Origin: Planctomycetota bacterium
GTDB taxonomy: Bacteria; Planctomycetota; JAJSAM01; JAJVHW01
Direction: 5' to 3'
DNA length: 53,005 nucleotides
NCBI GenBank assembly: GCA_021776825.1
Contig: JAJFFG010000075.1
Location: 1 to 53,005 of the forward strand
A program made the position numbers and the translations under genes. The notes below the pieces were generated by a model, which was not told the DNA's origin, searched no databases, and saw only the letters and a list, made by a program, of their open reading frames with translations. This document shows, one piece after another, positions 1 to 7,707 of the stretch; position 1 is the stretch's first letter; each line of letters opens with the position of its first letter.

Positions 1-433
1 CGCGCCTTGATCTCGACGTTCTGTCCTCGCTCAGGACGGGCCACTCGGCGCGTGGCGTGGTCCCCGCATCCAGGCGGTTCCTGCGCTTCCAGGCGACAGT
101 CGTCACGAACTGCGCGAGCCTCATGAATAGGCCGGGCTAGCGCGCTGGTCTCACCACGGGAGTACCGCGCTCGACGCGAGCCTCGAACGGCTCGGCTAGA
201 CTGCGACATACGGTGCCACGACATACAGGTGCCCGGAACCGTTCGTCGGCTTGTCCCGAACACATGAACGCGATCAATCCGCCGGCGACGGCGGTGCGAG
301 CGCGGCGACGCCGACCGCGATCCTCGGTCTGCCGCCGCGGCGACACGCGGCCAGTTGATCCGGCACGAACGTTCGGCGTAGACCGACGAACGGTTCCTGG
401 CACGGTATCCGACCGGTCTCGGTACTCGGGAGC
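1..433. other. Stretch without a convincing gene at window start
   Basis: No recognised gene. On the plus strand one frame is open from the window edge to a TAG at about 138-140 and could be the C-terminal ~45 codons of a gene cut by the edge, but the peptide resembles nothing I know. The frames open across 137-403 and 213-782 are Arg-rich and look like GC-driven shadows. Confidence 0.3.
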
Positions 434-715
434 TCAGTCGACGTCGAGCAGGTTGACCGCCTTGGCGAGACGACTCGTGTACATCGGAGTCCGTCCCGTC
501 AGCGCGGTCTTCGCAAACATGACCATGCAGACGAGCACCGTCACGGCCCCGAACACGAGCCAGAAGACCTCGGTGGCTGAACCAGCTTCCGTCAGCGCGA
601 CCACGATCGGGATCAGCCCCAGCGGCGACAAGACCGCGAGCACGAATGCGGCGATCCGAAAGGGCATCCGCGCCTTGGAGATCGGAAGCTCGGTGCGGGT
701 TTCGGTGGGGTTCAT
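434..715 (-). CDS. Small two-helix membrane protein
   Basis: A 93-residue protein of unknown function. It has a polar N-terminus of about 18 residues and two strongly hydrophobic stretches (about residues 19-41 and 50-72) with the short linker TEAGSATE between them. The tail is short and polar. This fits a small inner-membrane protein with two transmembrane helices. It starts at an ATG and stands alone, with no operon partner in the same direction. The hydrophobic pattern makes it a better candidate than the overlapping plus-strand frame. No family is recognised. Confidence 0.55.
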   Translation of the reverse strand: MNPTETRTELPISKARMPFRIAAFVLAVLSPLGLIPIVVALTEAGSATEVFWLVFGAVTVLVCMVMFAKTALTGRTPMYTSRLAKAVNLLDVD

Positions 716-906
716 GACGGGGGCAACCGGGGGCCGCGCTGAAGGTTGCGCGGCGGTAGAGGCATCCTATCCGACGACGTGAGAACGCGTTGGTGGACGA
801 AGCGGTACCTCGTCGCTCCCCTCAGCCGACCTGGCGGCGGCGTTCCCGTCGGGCCCGCCCCTGCGATCTCCTTGCCATGAAGTAAGGGATCGTCCATGCG
901 TAAGGA

Positions 907-1143
907 ATGTCCGTCGCCACCATCACCAGCAAGGGGCAGGTCACGATCCCCAAGGACGTCCGCGACGCGCTGCGGCTGCGGGCCGGCCACCGTCTCGAGT
1001 TCGTCGCCCTCGACGACGGCACGATCCTCGTGCGCCCGCTGACCGTCGACATCCGCGATCTCTTCGGCATCCTCAAGTCCGATCGCCACGCCACGGTCGA
1101 GGAGATGAACGAGGCCATTCGTCAGCGCGGAGCAGGCCTGTGA
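907..1143 (+). CDS. vapB: AbrB/SpoVT-family antitoxin (VapB-like)
   Basis: This 78-residue protein begins with the classic swapped-hairpin AbrB signature: TITSKGQVTIPKDVRDAL, then a hydrophobic strand (HRLEFVALDDGTILVRP). The C-terminal 30 residues (DLFGILKSDRHATVEEMNEAI) match the toxin-binding tail of VapB antitoxins. It would bind its own promoter DNA and neutralise the PIN-domain toxin encoded next. Its stop overlaps the toxin's GTG start (GTGA), implying translational coupling. The purine-rich TAAGGA lies directly against the ATG, too close for a normal ribosome binding site, so the start is less certain than the identity. Confidence 0.85.
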   Translation: MSVATITSKGQVTIPKDVRDALRLRAGHRLEFVALDDGTILVRPLTVDIRDLFGILKSDRHATVEEMNEAIRQRGAGL

Positions 1144-1622
1144 TCGCCCTCGACACCAACGTCGTCGTGCGGATCCTGATGGATGACGATCCCGAGCAGG
1201 GCGCCCTCGCACGCCGACTCGTCGAACGCGCGCTCGACGAGGGCGCTGCGCTGTTCGTGCCGCTGATCGTCGTGTGCGAGACGGTCTGGGTGCTCGAGAC
1301 CGTCTACCGCGTGTCGCGCGGGAGCGTGGCGGAAGCGGTCTCGTGGCTCCTGACCGCGGAGCAGCTGCAGATCGAGCGGCAGGAGGAGGTGGCGCGGGCG
1401 CTCACGGCCTACGCCGGCAGCCGCGCCGATCTCGCCGACATCCTCATCCGCGAGCGCGCCCGCACCCATGGAGCACAGGCGGTGGCCACCTTCGACCGCT
1501 CGCTCGACGGCCTGCCGGGCTTCGTGTCGCCGGACGCAGGCACCTGCGACGACGACCTGTCACTGCGCGAGGCTCCGCCGCCGTACCGGCTGCGGGGCCG
1601 GCTGGCCGCCGCGCGACGCTGA
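1140..1622 (+). CDS. vapC: PIN-domain ribonuclease toxin (VapC-like)
   Basis: The 160-residue protein is a PIN-domain nuclease. It starts with the family's first acidic motif (IALDTNVVVRIL), then has the conserved Glu in VVCETVWVLE, a third acidic site in RADLADILI and the final AVATFDRSL motif. These residues coordinate Mg/Mn in VapC toxins, which cleave RNA, often tRNA. The start is a GTG overlapping the antitoxin stop. It is some 20-25 residues longer than a minimal VapC, with a Pro/Arg-rich tail that may be non-functional read-through. A palindromic repeat copy begins 6 bases after the stop. Confidence 0.85.
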   Translation: MIALDTNVVVRILMDDDPEQGALARRLVERALDEGAALFVPLIVVCETVWVLETVYRVSRGSVAEAVSWLLTAEQLQIERQEEVARALTAYAGSRADLADILIRERARTHGAQAVATFDRSLDGLPGFVSPDAGTCDDDLSLREAPPPYRLRGRLAAARR

Positions 1623-1627
1623 TGCGG

Positions 1628-1728
1628 CATACCGATCCAGGGTCCATCCGCCGACTCGGTCGGTCGCCCTGACGCTGGGTCGCGATGGAGCGGTCAACCC
1701 GGCGAACTGACCCTGGGACCGAATGACG
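1628..1728. repeat. Palindromic repeat family A, copy 1
   Basis: First of three copies of a ~100-bp element. The core is CGGTCGGTCGCCCTGA, then CTGGGTCGCGATGGAGCGG and GGCGAACTGACCCTGGG. The ends form imperfect inverted repeats of about 27 bp (CATACCGATCCAGGGTC on the left against CGTCATTCGGTCCCAGGGTC on the reverse strand). It sits just behind the VapC stop. MITE-like in form, with no coding capacity. Confidence 0.8.
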
Positions 1729-2044
1729 GGGACCGTATGACGTGAAGGGGAGAGGTCTGCACCCGCCTCACGCCAGCCACCGTCCAGCCCCACCGTGGTC
1801 TGTCGGTACATGCCGCCCGGAGAGCCCGGACGCTACACTGACCAGCGTTGCAGGCTATCGCTGCGGAACGCTGACACCAGACGGCTCGAACTCCTTCGCG
1901 CGCAGACGGCTCGGACGCTCCGGAGCGGACTCCAGGCCGGTGATAGGCGGATCATCGGCGCTGTTGCCGCGGATAGACCGAACCGCCTACTGAGAGTTCG
2001 GCGGCGGAGATCTGTCGCTCACGACCAACGGGAGCGTGGCGGGT
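1729..2044. other. Intergenic region between repeat copy 1 and the DinB-like gene
   Basis: No supported gene. The plus-strand frames here are Arg/Pro-rich shadows. A purine-rich GGGAG at 2030-2034 is a likely ribosome binding site for the ATG at 2045. The GGGACCGTATGACG at 1729-1742 duplicates the end of repeat copy 1. Confidence 0.5.
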
Positions 2045-2485
2045 ATGCATCTTCTCGAACATCTGTTCCTCGCCGGCGAGTTCGCAGAGAGAGCGCGCCT
2101 GCTGTCAGGGCTGACGCTCGAGCAAGTGACTTGCCGGCCGGAGGGCGTGTCGCACTCCATCTACGACGAGCTATGGCACCTTGTGAGATACCAGCAGAGC
2201 GTCATCGAGCCGGGTGGCACACCGCCCGCCGACCCGTTCCCAACCGCGGCGCCGGAACACGAGGACCAGTGGCACCAGCTGGTGCGAGTGTTCCTGACCG
2301 GGGCTCGCGCTGCGGCAGACCTAGGACAGGAGCCGGCGCGACTGGCCGCCGAGCTCGAGCCAGGCCTGACCTTGGCCGACGAGTTGAACTGCGTGGCTGT
2401 GCACAACGCATATCACTTCGGCAAGATCGTGGCGTTGCGCCTGCGGATCGACGCGTGGCCGCCCAGAGCGACGGATGCGTCGTGA
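2045..2485 (+). CDS. DinB-like (YfiT-type four-helix) protein
   Basis: The 146-residue protein has the DinB superfamily pattern: an amphipathic first helix (HLLEHLFLAGEFAERARLLSGL), a conserved SIYDELWHLVRYQQSVIE helix with the first metal-binding His, and HNAYHFGKIVALRLRI near the C-terminus with two further His. In this superfamily three His bind a divalent metal, and members act as thiol-dependent transferases or hydrolases. The substrate cannot be read here. A GTG at 2036 could add three residues, but the GGGAG at 2030-2034 is spaced well for the ATG at 2045. It stands alone on the plus strand. Confidence 0.75.
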   Translation: MHLLEHLFLAGEFAERARLLSGLTLEQVTCRPEGVSHSIYDELWHLVRYQQSVIEPGGTPPADPFPTAAPEHEDQWHQLVRVFLTGARAAADLGQEPARLAAELEPGLTLADELNCVAVHNAYHFGKIVALRLRIDAWPPRATDAS

Positions 2486-3001
2486 ATGAACGCACGCTGT
2501 CCGGCGCCGCCTAACTGAGGCCTGCAGCTGACGATCCCTCTGTCACGCCGCTTGTTCCAAGAGGCGCGCCAGTCTCTTCGGGCCCGGCTCGCCGCGGCTG
2601 ATGCCTGGGGCGGTAGGCCGCCTCTGATCGAAGCCAGTCGTGAACCAATACCCCGAGTCTGTCGTCCGCCTGAGATCAGAGATCGAACACGTTCAAGCCG
2701 AACTCGCCCTGCAGACACCCGCGTCAGCGCTGGCGAACGCGGCATTCCGACCCACGGCATTCCGACCCAGGGTCGATCCGCCGGCTCGGTCGGTCGCCCT
2801 CACCCTGGGTCGCGATGGAGCGGTCAGCCCGGCGAACTGACCCCGGGGACCGAATGACGTGGGACCGAATGGCGCGGGACAGCGCACCATGCGGCTCAGC
2901 GACGAAGCATCCCGAGGCTGCAAGTTGGGTCAGTTGGACGTTGTCCCGACTTCTACGCCTCCGCCCTCGTGCCGGAGCGTGAACGCGAACTCGGGGCGAT
3001 C
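2486..3001. other. Intergenic region holding repeat family A copy 2
   Basis: Apart from the repeat at 2758-2859 nothing can be supported here. Short overlapping frames on both strands are compositionally driven. The region separates the convergent ends of the DinB-like gene and the sigma-factor fusion. I see no T-rich terminator. Confidence 0.5.
2758..2859. repeat. Palindromic repeat family A, copy 2
   Basis: Best-preserved copy. The left end CATTCCGACCCAGGGTC and the reverse of the right end (CATTCGGTCCC, then GGGGTC) form imperfect terminal inverted repeats. Both ends are duplicated just outside the element: CATTCCGACCCACGG at 2743 and GGGACCGAATGGCG from about 2861. The doubled ends suggest nested insertion or recombination between copies. 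Confidence 0.8.
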
Positions 3002-4996
3002 TCAGCGTGGTGTGAGCGTTACGCGCTCGACGAGTTCGCTGCCGACGCTCGGTGCCTCTACCTCACGCTCCCAGGCCTCGTAGCCCTGCGCGTCGATTCG
3101 GACCCGGTAGCCTCCGTTCGGGCGCGCGAGCAGTTCCGACCGTCCGAGCTCGTTCGTCGAGACGCCGTTGTCACCGTGCTCGCTGATGTAGTGGACGCTC
3201 GCACGGATCACTGGCACGCCGTCCCGCATGATCTCGACGATGATGCGCCCTGCCGAGATGGAGAAGTCCACACCCTCAGTCGGACGCTGCGCCTCCTTCA
3301 CCAGATCGTCGGACAGGTCGAGTGCGACGAAGTAGCAACTGGCCCGCACGCGGTGCGGCTCGTCCGCTAGACCGCGAATCTCGTAGCGTCCCGAGGCGTC
3401 CGTCAGAGCCTTGGCGTGCCAAGGCTTCGGACCGTCCTCGCCGAGAGTCAGCTCGCGCGGGCCACCCCGCAGCGTGGCGACGGCCCACGCCGAGTACACC
3501 GAGACCTCGACCCCTGGAATGGGGCGACTCTCGAAGTCGGTCACGACCCCTGACATCGTGTGCCCGAGCGGGAGCACCAACAGACCGAGCTCGTGGACGC
3601 GCTCGGTTGGCCCGGTGAACTCGATCTGATCGGGGAGCCGGTCGGCCTGATCCGCGACCACGACGTAGCGCGCACCCGGTGGCGCTCGAAGGCGGTACGA
3701 GCCATCGTCGCGCGTCGTCGCCGTTTCACCCGCCTCCCACGAGTCCTCGCGGACGCGGAACAGCACGACGCTCGCGCCGGCGATCGGCACGCCACCGGGA
3801 TCCTCGACGCGACCGACGAACACCGCCGCGCGCCGAAGAACGACGACCGCATCGTCGACACGCACACCTGCCCCAACTTCGCGAACGACGGCCACGCTCT
3901 GGATGGACGGAAGGAAGTCGCCGTGGTCTGCGGTCGCACGAATGGCCACGACGTTTGGGTCATCGTCAACGAACCCCCGGACGTCGACGTCGAACGAGCC
4001 ATCGCCCGCCGATGTGACGCGCATCGAACGCGGCGCGCCCTCTCCGTGAGTCGGGTCCGGAATCGCACGCAGCGAGAGCGCCGCGCCGCCGATCCCGCGG
4101 CCCTCTTCGTCGAGGACCGAGCCACGCAGCCATAGCGACGCCTCTGCGACGGGTGGTGGCGGCTCCGTGTCCGGCGTCGATGTCGACTCGGCGCCCGAAG
4201 GGAGTGCGGCGGCTGGACGCCTGAGCCTCTTGCTTGGCTCGCGCGTCGTCGCTTCCACGGCCTCCCGCTTCCTCTCGGCCGATGCAGCGGCGTCGGGTTC
4301 GTTCACGGGGTCCGTCCGCCACGACGAAGCCGTCCAGCCGGCGATGACCGCCAGCAGCGCCGCCGCCGCGAGCATCTTGGTTCTCGTTGTCATGCCGAGT
4401 GCCCCCTTCGCCGCGAGCGGCCCGAACTCGATCAGTGGACTGCTGCGCGGAGTCGGCGCCAGCGGCAGCAGCATCGCGTGCCACTTGTCGCGGTAGCCGT
4501 CATGCGCGCTGTCGAGCCGCTCGCGAAGCAGCGCCAATCCGCGATGGACGTGTGTGCGCGCCGTCGGTGGCGGCACGCCGGTCTCCTTGGCCACCTCGAG
4601 CGGCGTGTACCCGTCGAGGTAGCGGAGAATGATCGCGGTGCGATAGGGCTCCGGCAGACCGATCACGGCAGAGACGAGCCACTGTTGCTGCTCCGCGCGA
4701 GTCACCGCGTCGAGGGCGGACTCTGCCTCCTGCGTTCTCGCACTCGCGGTCTCCCGCGCCTTCCGCCTCCGCTCTTCTCGTCGCCGTCGCATGGCTAGAT
4801 TGCGGACGACACCGGCGAGCCACGCTCGGAGCGGCACTCCGCTTCGTGGCGCGCGCGCCAGCGCCGTCACCAGCGCATCCTGGACCACGTCCTCTGCACG
4901 CTGCTCGTCGCGAAGCAAGCGCCGCGCGAGCGCGCGGAGCCCCTCCGTGTGTCGGGAGAGCTCGGCTGGATCGAAGGCGGAGTGCGACTGGGTCAC
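3002..4996 (-). CDS. ECF sigma factor fused to a membrane anchor and carboxypeptidase-regulatory-like repeats
   Basis: A 664-residue fusion. Residues ~17-75 are sigma-70 region 2 (LLRDEQRAEDVVQDALVTA, then LRAWLAGVVRNLAMRRRREE). Residues ~104-162 are region 4 (LPEPYRTAIILRYLDGYTP and the helix-turn-helix EVAKETGVPPPTARTHVHRG). A hydrophobic helix at ~208-226 follows, then an Arg/Pro-rich linker and several beta-sandwich repeats of the carboxypeptidase regulatory type (SVLDEEGRGIGGAALSL, VEDPGGVPIAGASVVLF, TDFESRPIPGVEVSVY) up to the C-terminus. With one helix the sigma part should be cytoplasmic and the repeats outside. The repeats could sense the envelope and tether or release the sigma domain. 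No anti-sigma gene is adjacent. ECF factors with membrane-spanning C-terminal extensions are known in Planctomycetota. Confidence 0.85.
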   Translation of the reverse strand: MTQSHSAFDPAELSRHTEGLRALARRLLRDEQRAEDVVQDALVTALARAPRSGVPLRAWLAGVVRNLAMRRRREERRRKARETASARTQEAESALDAVTRAEQQQWLVSAVIGLPEPYRTAIILRYLDGYTPLEVAKETGVPPPTARTHVHRGLALLRERLDSAHDGYRDKWHAMLLPLAPTPRSSPLIEFGPLAAKGALGMTTRTKMLAAAALLAVIAGWTASSWRTDPVNEPDAAASAERKREAVEATTREPSKRLRRPAAALPSGAESTSTPDTEPPPPVAEASLWLRGSVLDEEGRGIGGAALSLRAIPDPTHGEGAPRSMRVTSAGDGSFDVDVRGFVDDDPNVVAIRATADHGDFLPSIQSVAVVREVGAGVRVDDAVVVLRRAAVFVGRVEDPGGVPIAGASVVLFRVREDSWEAGETATTRDDGSYRLRAPPGARYVVVADQADRLPDQIEFTGPTERVHELGLLVLPLGHTMSGVVTDFESRPIPGVEVSVYSAWAVATLRGGPRELTLGEDGPKPWHAKALTDASGRYEIRGLADEPHRVRASCYFVALDLSDDLVKEAQRPTEGVDFSISAGRIIVEIMRDGVPVIRASVHYISEHGDNGVSTNELGRSELLARPNGGYRVRIDAQGYEAWEREVEAPSVGSELVERVTLTPR

Positions 4997-5112
4997 CGCA
5001 GAGGGAGTCTCCGCGGCCGCCGGATCCGTTTCACGTCATTCCCTGCGAGGCCCCGATCCGCCCCCCTGGATCAGCGCCCTGTGCGTGCCCGCTGCGCGCG
5101 GGAACGACCCCC

Positions 5113-5184
5113 CGGTCGGTCGCCCTGACCCTGGGTCGCGATGGAGCGGTCAACTTGGCGAACTGACCCTGGGACCGTATGACG
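5113..5184. repeat. Palindromic repeat family A, copy 3 (left end missing)
   Basis: This copy begins abruptly at CGGTCGGTCGCCCTGA and keeps the right end GGCGAACTGACCCTGGG plus ACCGTATGACG. The left terminal repeat is absent. It lies between the start of the sigma-factor fusion and the end of the GNAT gene, so it could affect transcription of either. Confidence 0.75.
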
Positions 5185-5199
5185 AAGTGACGTAGGCCG

Positions 5200-5931
5200 T
5201 CAGGCCGGCGTCCATCGGAGGATCAGCCGAGTCCCCACGCGCTCGCACCCGACGCGCTCGAAGACCCGCTGCATCGCCGTGTTGTCGGTGGTCGTGGATC
5301 CCAGGTAGGTAGCGAACCCGGCGTCGGCGGCTCGGTGGAGTGTTTCATCGAGGAACCCGGTCCCCAGGCCACTTCCCCGCGCGCCGGGCACCAGTCCGAA
5401 GTGCTGCAACGTCAGCAGTCGCTTCCCGGGGCGCACGGAACGCAGCGCCACGCCGACGAGGGCGCCGTCCTGCACCGCGACCACGCCAGGGAACTCGCAC
5501 GGGACCTGGGCGGACCATTCCTCGAGCCCCTCCCGCTCTCCCTCTGCGTGCAGCGCTGCCGCCAGGAGATCCGATCCCTCCGCGAGCGTGGCGGCGCGGA
5601 AGGTGGTGAGCCCGTCCGGCGCCGGACGGTCCGAGTCGAGGGCCGTCAGGTCGCGGGTGAACACGAACTTCTGTTCGGCCAGGTCGAACCCCGCATCGAC
5701 CAGGCACGACCGCACCAGGTCGTGGTGTCGGTGGGATCCTTCGAGCACCAGGTCCGCGCGCTCGATCCCCCTGCGCGTGGCTTCCGCCACGACGTGTCGG
5801 CTCAGCGCCCCGAGCACGTCCGCCGCACCGGGTCCCGACCGCGCCGACGGCGCCCACAGTTGCCAGCGTCCGGCACGTTCGACGGGAACGTCGTACTTGC
5901 CCAGGAACGTACCGTCTGCGCCTTCGAACAC
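5200..5931 (-). CDS. GNAT-family N-acetyltransferase
   Basis: A 243-residue protein whose C-terminal half is a GNAT fold: strand VVAVQDGALVGVALRSV, then LLTLQHFGLVPGARGSGLGTGFLDETL, where the Gly-rich loop contacts the acetyl-CoA pyrophosphate, then TTTDNTAMQRVFERVGCERVG. The N-terminal half looks like a decayed GNAT-like domain. The acceptor is unknown. The first in-frame start is a GTG at 5931; the frame is open further upstream into the tRNA fragment without another standard start. Before the mobile element inserted, this gene lay about 50 bp downstream of tRNA-Arg on the same strand. Confidence 0.75.
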   Translation of the reverse strand: MFEGADGTFLGKYDVPVERAGRWQLWAPSARSGPGAADVLGALSRHVVAEATRRGIERADLVLEGSHRHHDLVRSCLVDAGFDLAEQKFVFTRDLTALDSDRPAPDGLTTFRAATLAEGSDLLAAALHAEGEREGLEEWSAQVPCEFPGVVAVQDGALVGVALRSVRPGKRLLTLQHFGLVPGARGSGLGTGFLDETLHRAADAGFATYLGSTTTDNTAMQRVFERVGCERVGTRLILRWTPA

Positions 5932-5983
5932 GAGCAGGTTCGCGGGCGGGTACCGGTCGGGGGCTTTCGTTGCGGCTGTCGGT

Positions 5984-6032
5984 CTGGCATCCCCGGCAGG
6001 GCTCGAACCTGCGACCTACGGTTTAGGAAACC
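5984..6032 (-). other. attL: Attachment site attL: displaced 3' part of tRNA-Arg(CCU)
   Basis: These 49 bases are identical to 11790-11838, the 3' part of tRNA-Arg from the anticodon arm to CCA. No 5' half is present, so this is not a functional tRNA. It is the target's original 3' end displaced when the element recombined into the gene, and it marks the left boundary. Identity ends after GGAAACC: CC follows on the left and GTCGCTC on the right. Confidence 0.93.
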
Positions 6033-6034
6033 CC

Positions 6035-6051
6035 GGATCTAGCCTCGAACC
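6035..6051 (+). repeat. att-arm direct repeat, left copy
   Basis: GGATCTAGCCTCGAACC lies two bases inside the left att core and matches GGTTCTAGCCTCGAACC at 11774-11790 at 16 of 17 positions. In the excised circle the two copies would flank the att core in direct orientation, as expected for integrase binding sites. Confidence 0.6.
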
Positions 6052-6192
6052 GCCCGCGCTTGGGGTCACGCTTGGCCAGAGCGGCGCGCAAGACGCACGT
6101 CTGCGCGCGCTCCTGGCCGCGTGGCCCAAGCTCTCAGACGACGACCGGGACACGCTTCTCCGCATCGCTGACGCCCTCGCTCGGGGTGCCCA

Positions 6193-6777
6193 GTGAGCGC
6201 CCCGCGCGTCGTGGATGTCCACGCTGTTCCGGAGATGCTCGCGCACTCCGAGTGGTGGCACCTCCAGGACATGGCCCCGCACGAGAAGCGGCGATGGAAG
6301 CGCATCCGCGCCGACCGCCAGCGCGGCTGGGCGGTGCAGAAGGCGCTGCGCGACATGCTGCTCCCCTACCCGTGGCAGTGGTTCGGGCACCTGACGTTCG
6401 AGACGTGTCTGAGTCTCGACTACGCGCAGCGCGCGGTGGGACGCTTCTTCAACGAGCTCTCACGCCGCCAGTGGGGACGCAACTACTGGAAGCGACCGCA
6501 CGAGGGCCTCTACGCCTTCGTCGCGTTCGAACGGCAGAAGCGCGGCGACTGGCACGCGCACTTCCTGGCGGCCGGCACGCGCGAGATGCGGCGGCTGCAC
6601 GCGATGGACATCTGGTCGAAGCGCCACGGGTACGCACGCATCTACGCGTACGACCCGGAGCGCGGCGGCGCAGCGTACGCCGTCAAGTACGCCACCAAGG
6701 AGTTCGACGGCGACTGGACGCTCGTCGGGCACCTGCGCGGGACCGAGACGCTGCCCTTGTTCCGCTCGCACGGCTAA
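6193..6777 (+). CDS. rep: HUH-superfamily rolling-circle replication initiator
   Basis: The 194-residue protein shows the three ordered motifs of rolling-circle Rep proteins. Motif 1 is WFGHLTFE. Motif 2 is the metal-binding His-x-His in GDWHAHFLAAG. Motif 3 is the Tyr/Lys motif AAYAVKYATKE, with the nicking Tyr and the Lys spaced as in phage and plasmid initiators (YxxKY). It should nick one strand at an origin and start replication. The GTG start overlaps the stop of the short frame coming from the att site (GTGA). That frame is the alternative end of the integrase, so rep would follow int directly in the circle. Strong palindromes just downstream may be its origin. Confidence 0.82.
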   Translation: MSAPRVVDVHAVPEMLAHSEWWHLQDMAPHEKRRWKRIRADRQRGWAVQKALRDMLLPYPWQWFGHLTFETCLSLDYAQRAVGRFFNELSRRQWGRNYWKRPHEGLYAFVAFERQKRGDWHAHFLAAGTREMRRLHAMDIWSKRHGYARIYAYDPERGGAAYAVKYATKEFDGDWTLVGHLRGTETLPLFRSHG

Positions 6778-6795
6778 GCCTGCGAGCCGGTTGGC

Positions 6796-6835
6796 TGCAT
6801 ACCTCTCCCCGTTGCTTGAAGGGGAGAGGTATGCA
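6796..6835. other. 15-bp perfect hairpin behind rep
   Basis: TGCATACCTCTCCCC and GGGGAGAGGTATGCA pair perfectly around the 10-base loop GTTGCTTGAA, starting 19 bases after the rep stop. There is no T-run, so a simple intrinsic terminator is less likely than a structured origin. It could still end the rep transcript. Confidence 0.7.
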
Positions 6836-6852
6836 CTCAGTGGCACCAGAGA

Positions 6853-7064
6853 GCATGCTGGTCCGGTTCGCCACGGAACTCGGCCGAAGCCCGCTGCGCG
6901 CAGTGCCCCCGCGGGGCGTTCGTGCGGAGTTTCCGCCATGAGGCGGTGCGAGGAGGCTTCGTCTGCTCCCGTTCGCGGGCGACAAGGCGCGGCACAGCGG
7001 ACTGCCGGAGCGGCCAGCACGCTGGCGGGGAGGAGGTCTACCGTGGCGAACCGGACCAGCATGC
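6853..7064. repeat. 24-bp perfect inverted repeat with 164-bp spacer
   Basis: The arm at 6853-6876 (beginning GCATGCTGGTCCGG) is the exact reverse complement of 7041-7064. The arm begins and ends in non-coding DNA and the spacer has no gene. As single-stranded DNA during rolling-circle replication this would fold into a long stem. Confidence 0.85.
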
Positions 7065-7174
7065 CAGAGAGGGACGGATCTGAGCGCGCGCTGGGCTGTC
7101 GCGCGTTCGTGGCACCTGGGCACTTAGACTCCACTCCGCGCGGCAGGCATCGAGGCAGGCCAACGAGGATCGCC

Positions 7175-7636
7175 ATGGATCGAGAGCTGCCTGATCAACA
7201 CGAACGTCAGATCGACGCCTCGGGCACGGTGAGGGTGCACGGCACGAGATTCACGTGGTCGCGCTGCCCCTCCGATCCGTCGATGTTCCGACCTCGAGAG
7301 TCGGGCCTACTGCGGATCGAATCTGACTCCGGCGCCAGTGAGCTCTTCGTGAACCTACGACGTCAGGGAGAGTCGATCTGGATGGGCCCGGTGATCGCGA
7401 CACGAGTTGCCAGGGGCGAGTTCCCGAGGCTCCTCGCGGGCATCTACTACGTGCTGCCCGCATGGGTGCCGTCGAAGGGCATCCCCATCACAAACTCGGA
7501 CGTCGAGCGGGTCATCAGTCGAGCGGTGTCCGGACGCCGCCTGTGTCGTGTCGACCGTGTCGGGCTTGTCGAACGAGACAGCCCCGACCGCGAGTACTGG
7601 GATCGCGTGAATCGCTTGCCACGCCCCGATGCCTAA
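7175..7636 (+). CDS. Hypothetical protein in the mobile element
   Basis: A 153-residue protein that I do not recognise. It starts at an ATG preceded at proper spacing by GAGGA (7165-7169), although the frame is open much further upstream through the palindromes. The middle has hydrophobic strands (GLLRIESD, SELFVNLRR, SIWMGPVIATRV, GIYYVLPAWVP), and the second half contains ITNSDVERVISRAV, consistent with a small alpha/beta domain. No signal peptide, membrane helix or metal motif is visible. It points toward the cargo pair on the other strand. Confidence 0.5.
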   Translation: MDRELPDQHERQIDASGTVRVHGTRFTWSRCPSDPSMFRPRESGLLRIESDSGASELFVNLRRQGESIWMGPVIATRVARGEFPRLLAGIYYVLPAWVPSKGIPITNSDVERVISRAVSGRRLCRVDRVGLVERDSPDREYWDRVNRLPRPDA

Positions 7637-7674
7637 CAGGGGGGTAGAAGTAGTAGTACCTGGCACTCGGTGGG

Positions 7675-7690
7675 CGTGACAGCCGTCACG
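7675..7690. terminator. Short hairpin between convergent genes
   Basis: CGTGAC, the loop AGCC and GTCACG lie between the convergent ends of the hypothetical gene (7636) and the DUF262 gene (7708). The stem is only 6 bp and no T-run follows, so terminator activity is a weak guess. Confidence 0.25.
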
Positions 7691-7707
7691 AGAACCATCT
7701 CGTCGAG

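Larger units (their letters stand above)
6778..7174. other. Non-coding palindrome-rich region, candidate replication origin
   Basis: About 400 bp without a supported gene. It holds a 15-bp perfect hairpin (6796-6835) and a 24-bp perfect inverted repeat (6853-6876 with 7041-7064). The position directly behind the rolling-circle initiator fits a double- or single-strand origin. GAGGA at 7165-7169 is the ribosome binding site of the next gene. Confidence 0.45.

Noticed and set aside
1743..1764. Second copy of the rep-associated hairpin arm (TGAAGGGGAGAGGTCTGCAC)
   Set aside because: It resembles 6818-6836 at 19 of 20 positions, but has no pairing arm next to it and no mobile-element context. 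It may be chance or a remnant, and cannot be decided here.
5985..6032. A second tRNA-Arg gene
   Set aside because: Only the 3' part is present, with no acceptor 5' strand or D arm to the right. It is the displaced att fragment.
7661..7676. Sigma-54-like TGGCACTCGGTGGGC on the plus strand
   Set aside because: It has GG and GC at correct spacing but a poor -12 block, and it points antisense into the DUF262 gene with no gene to transcribe.
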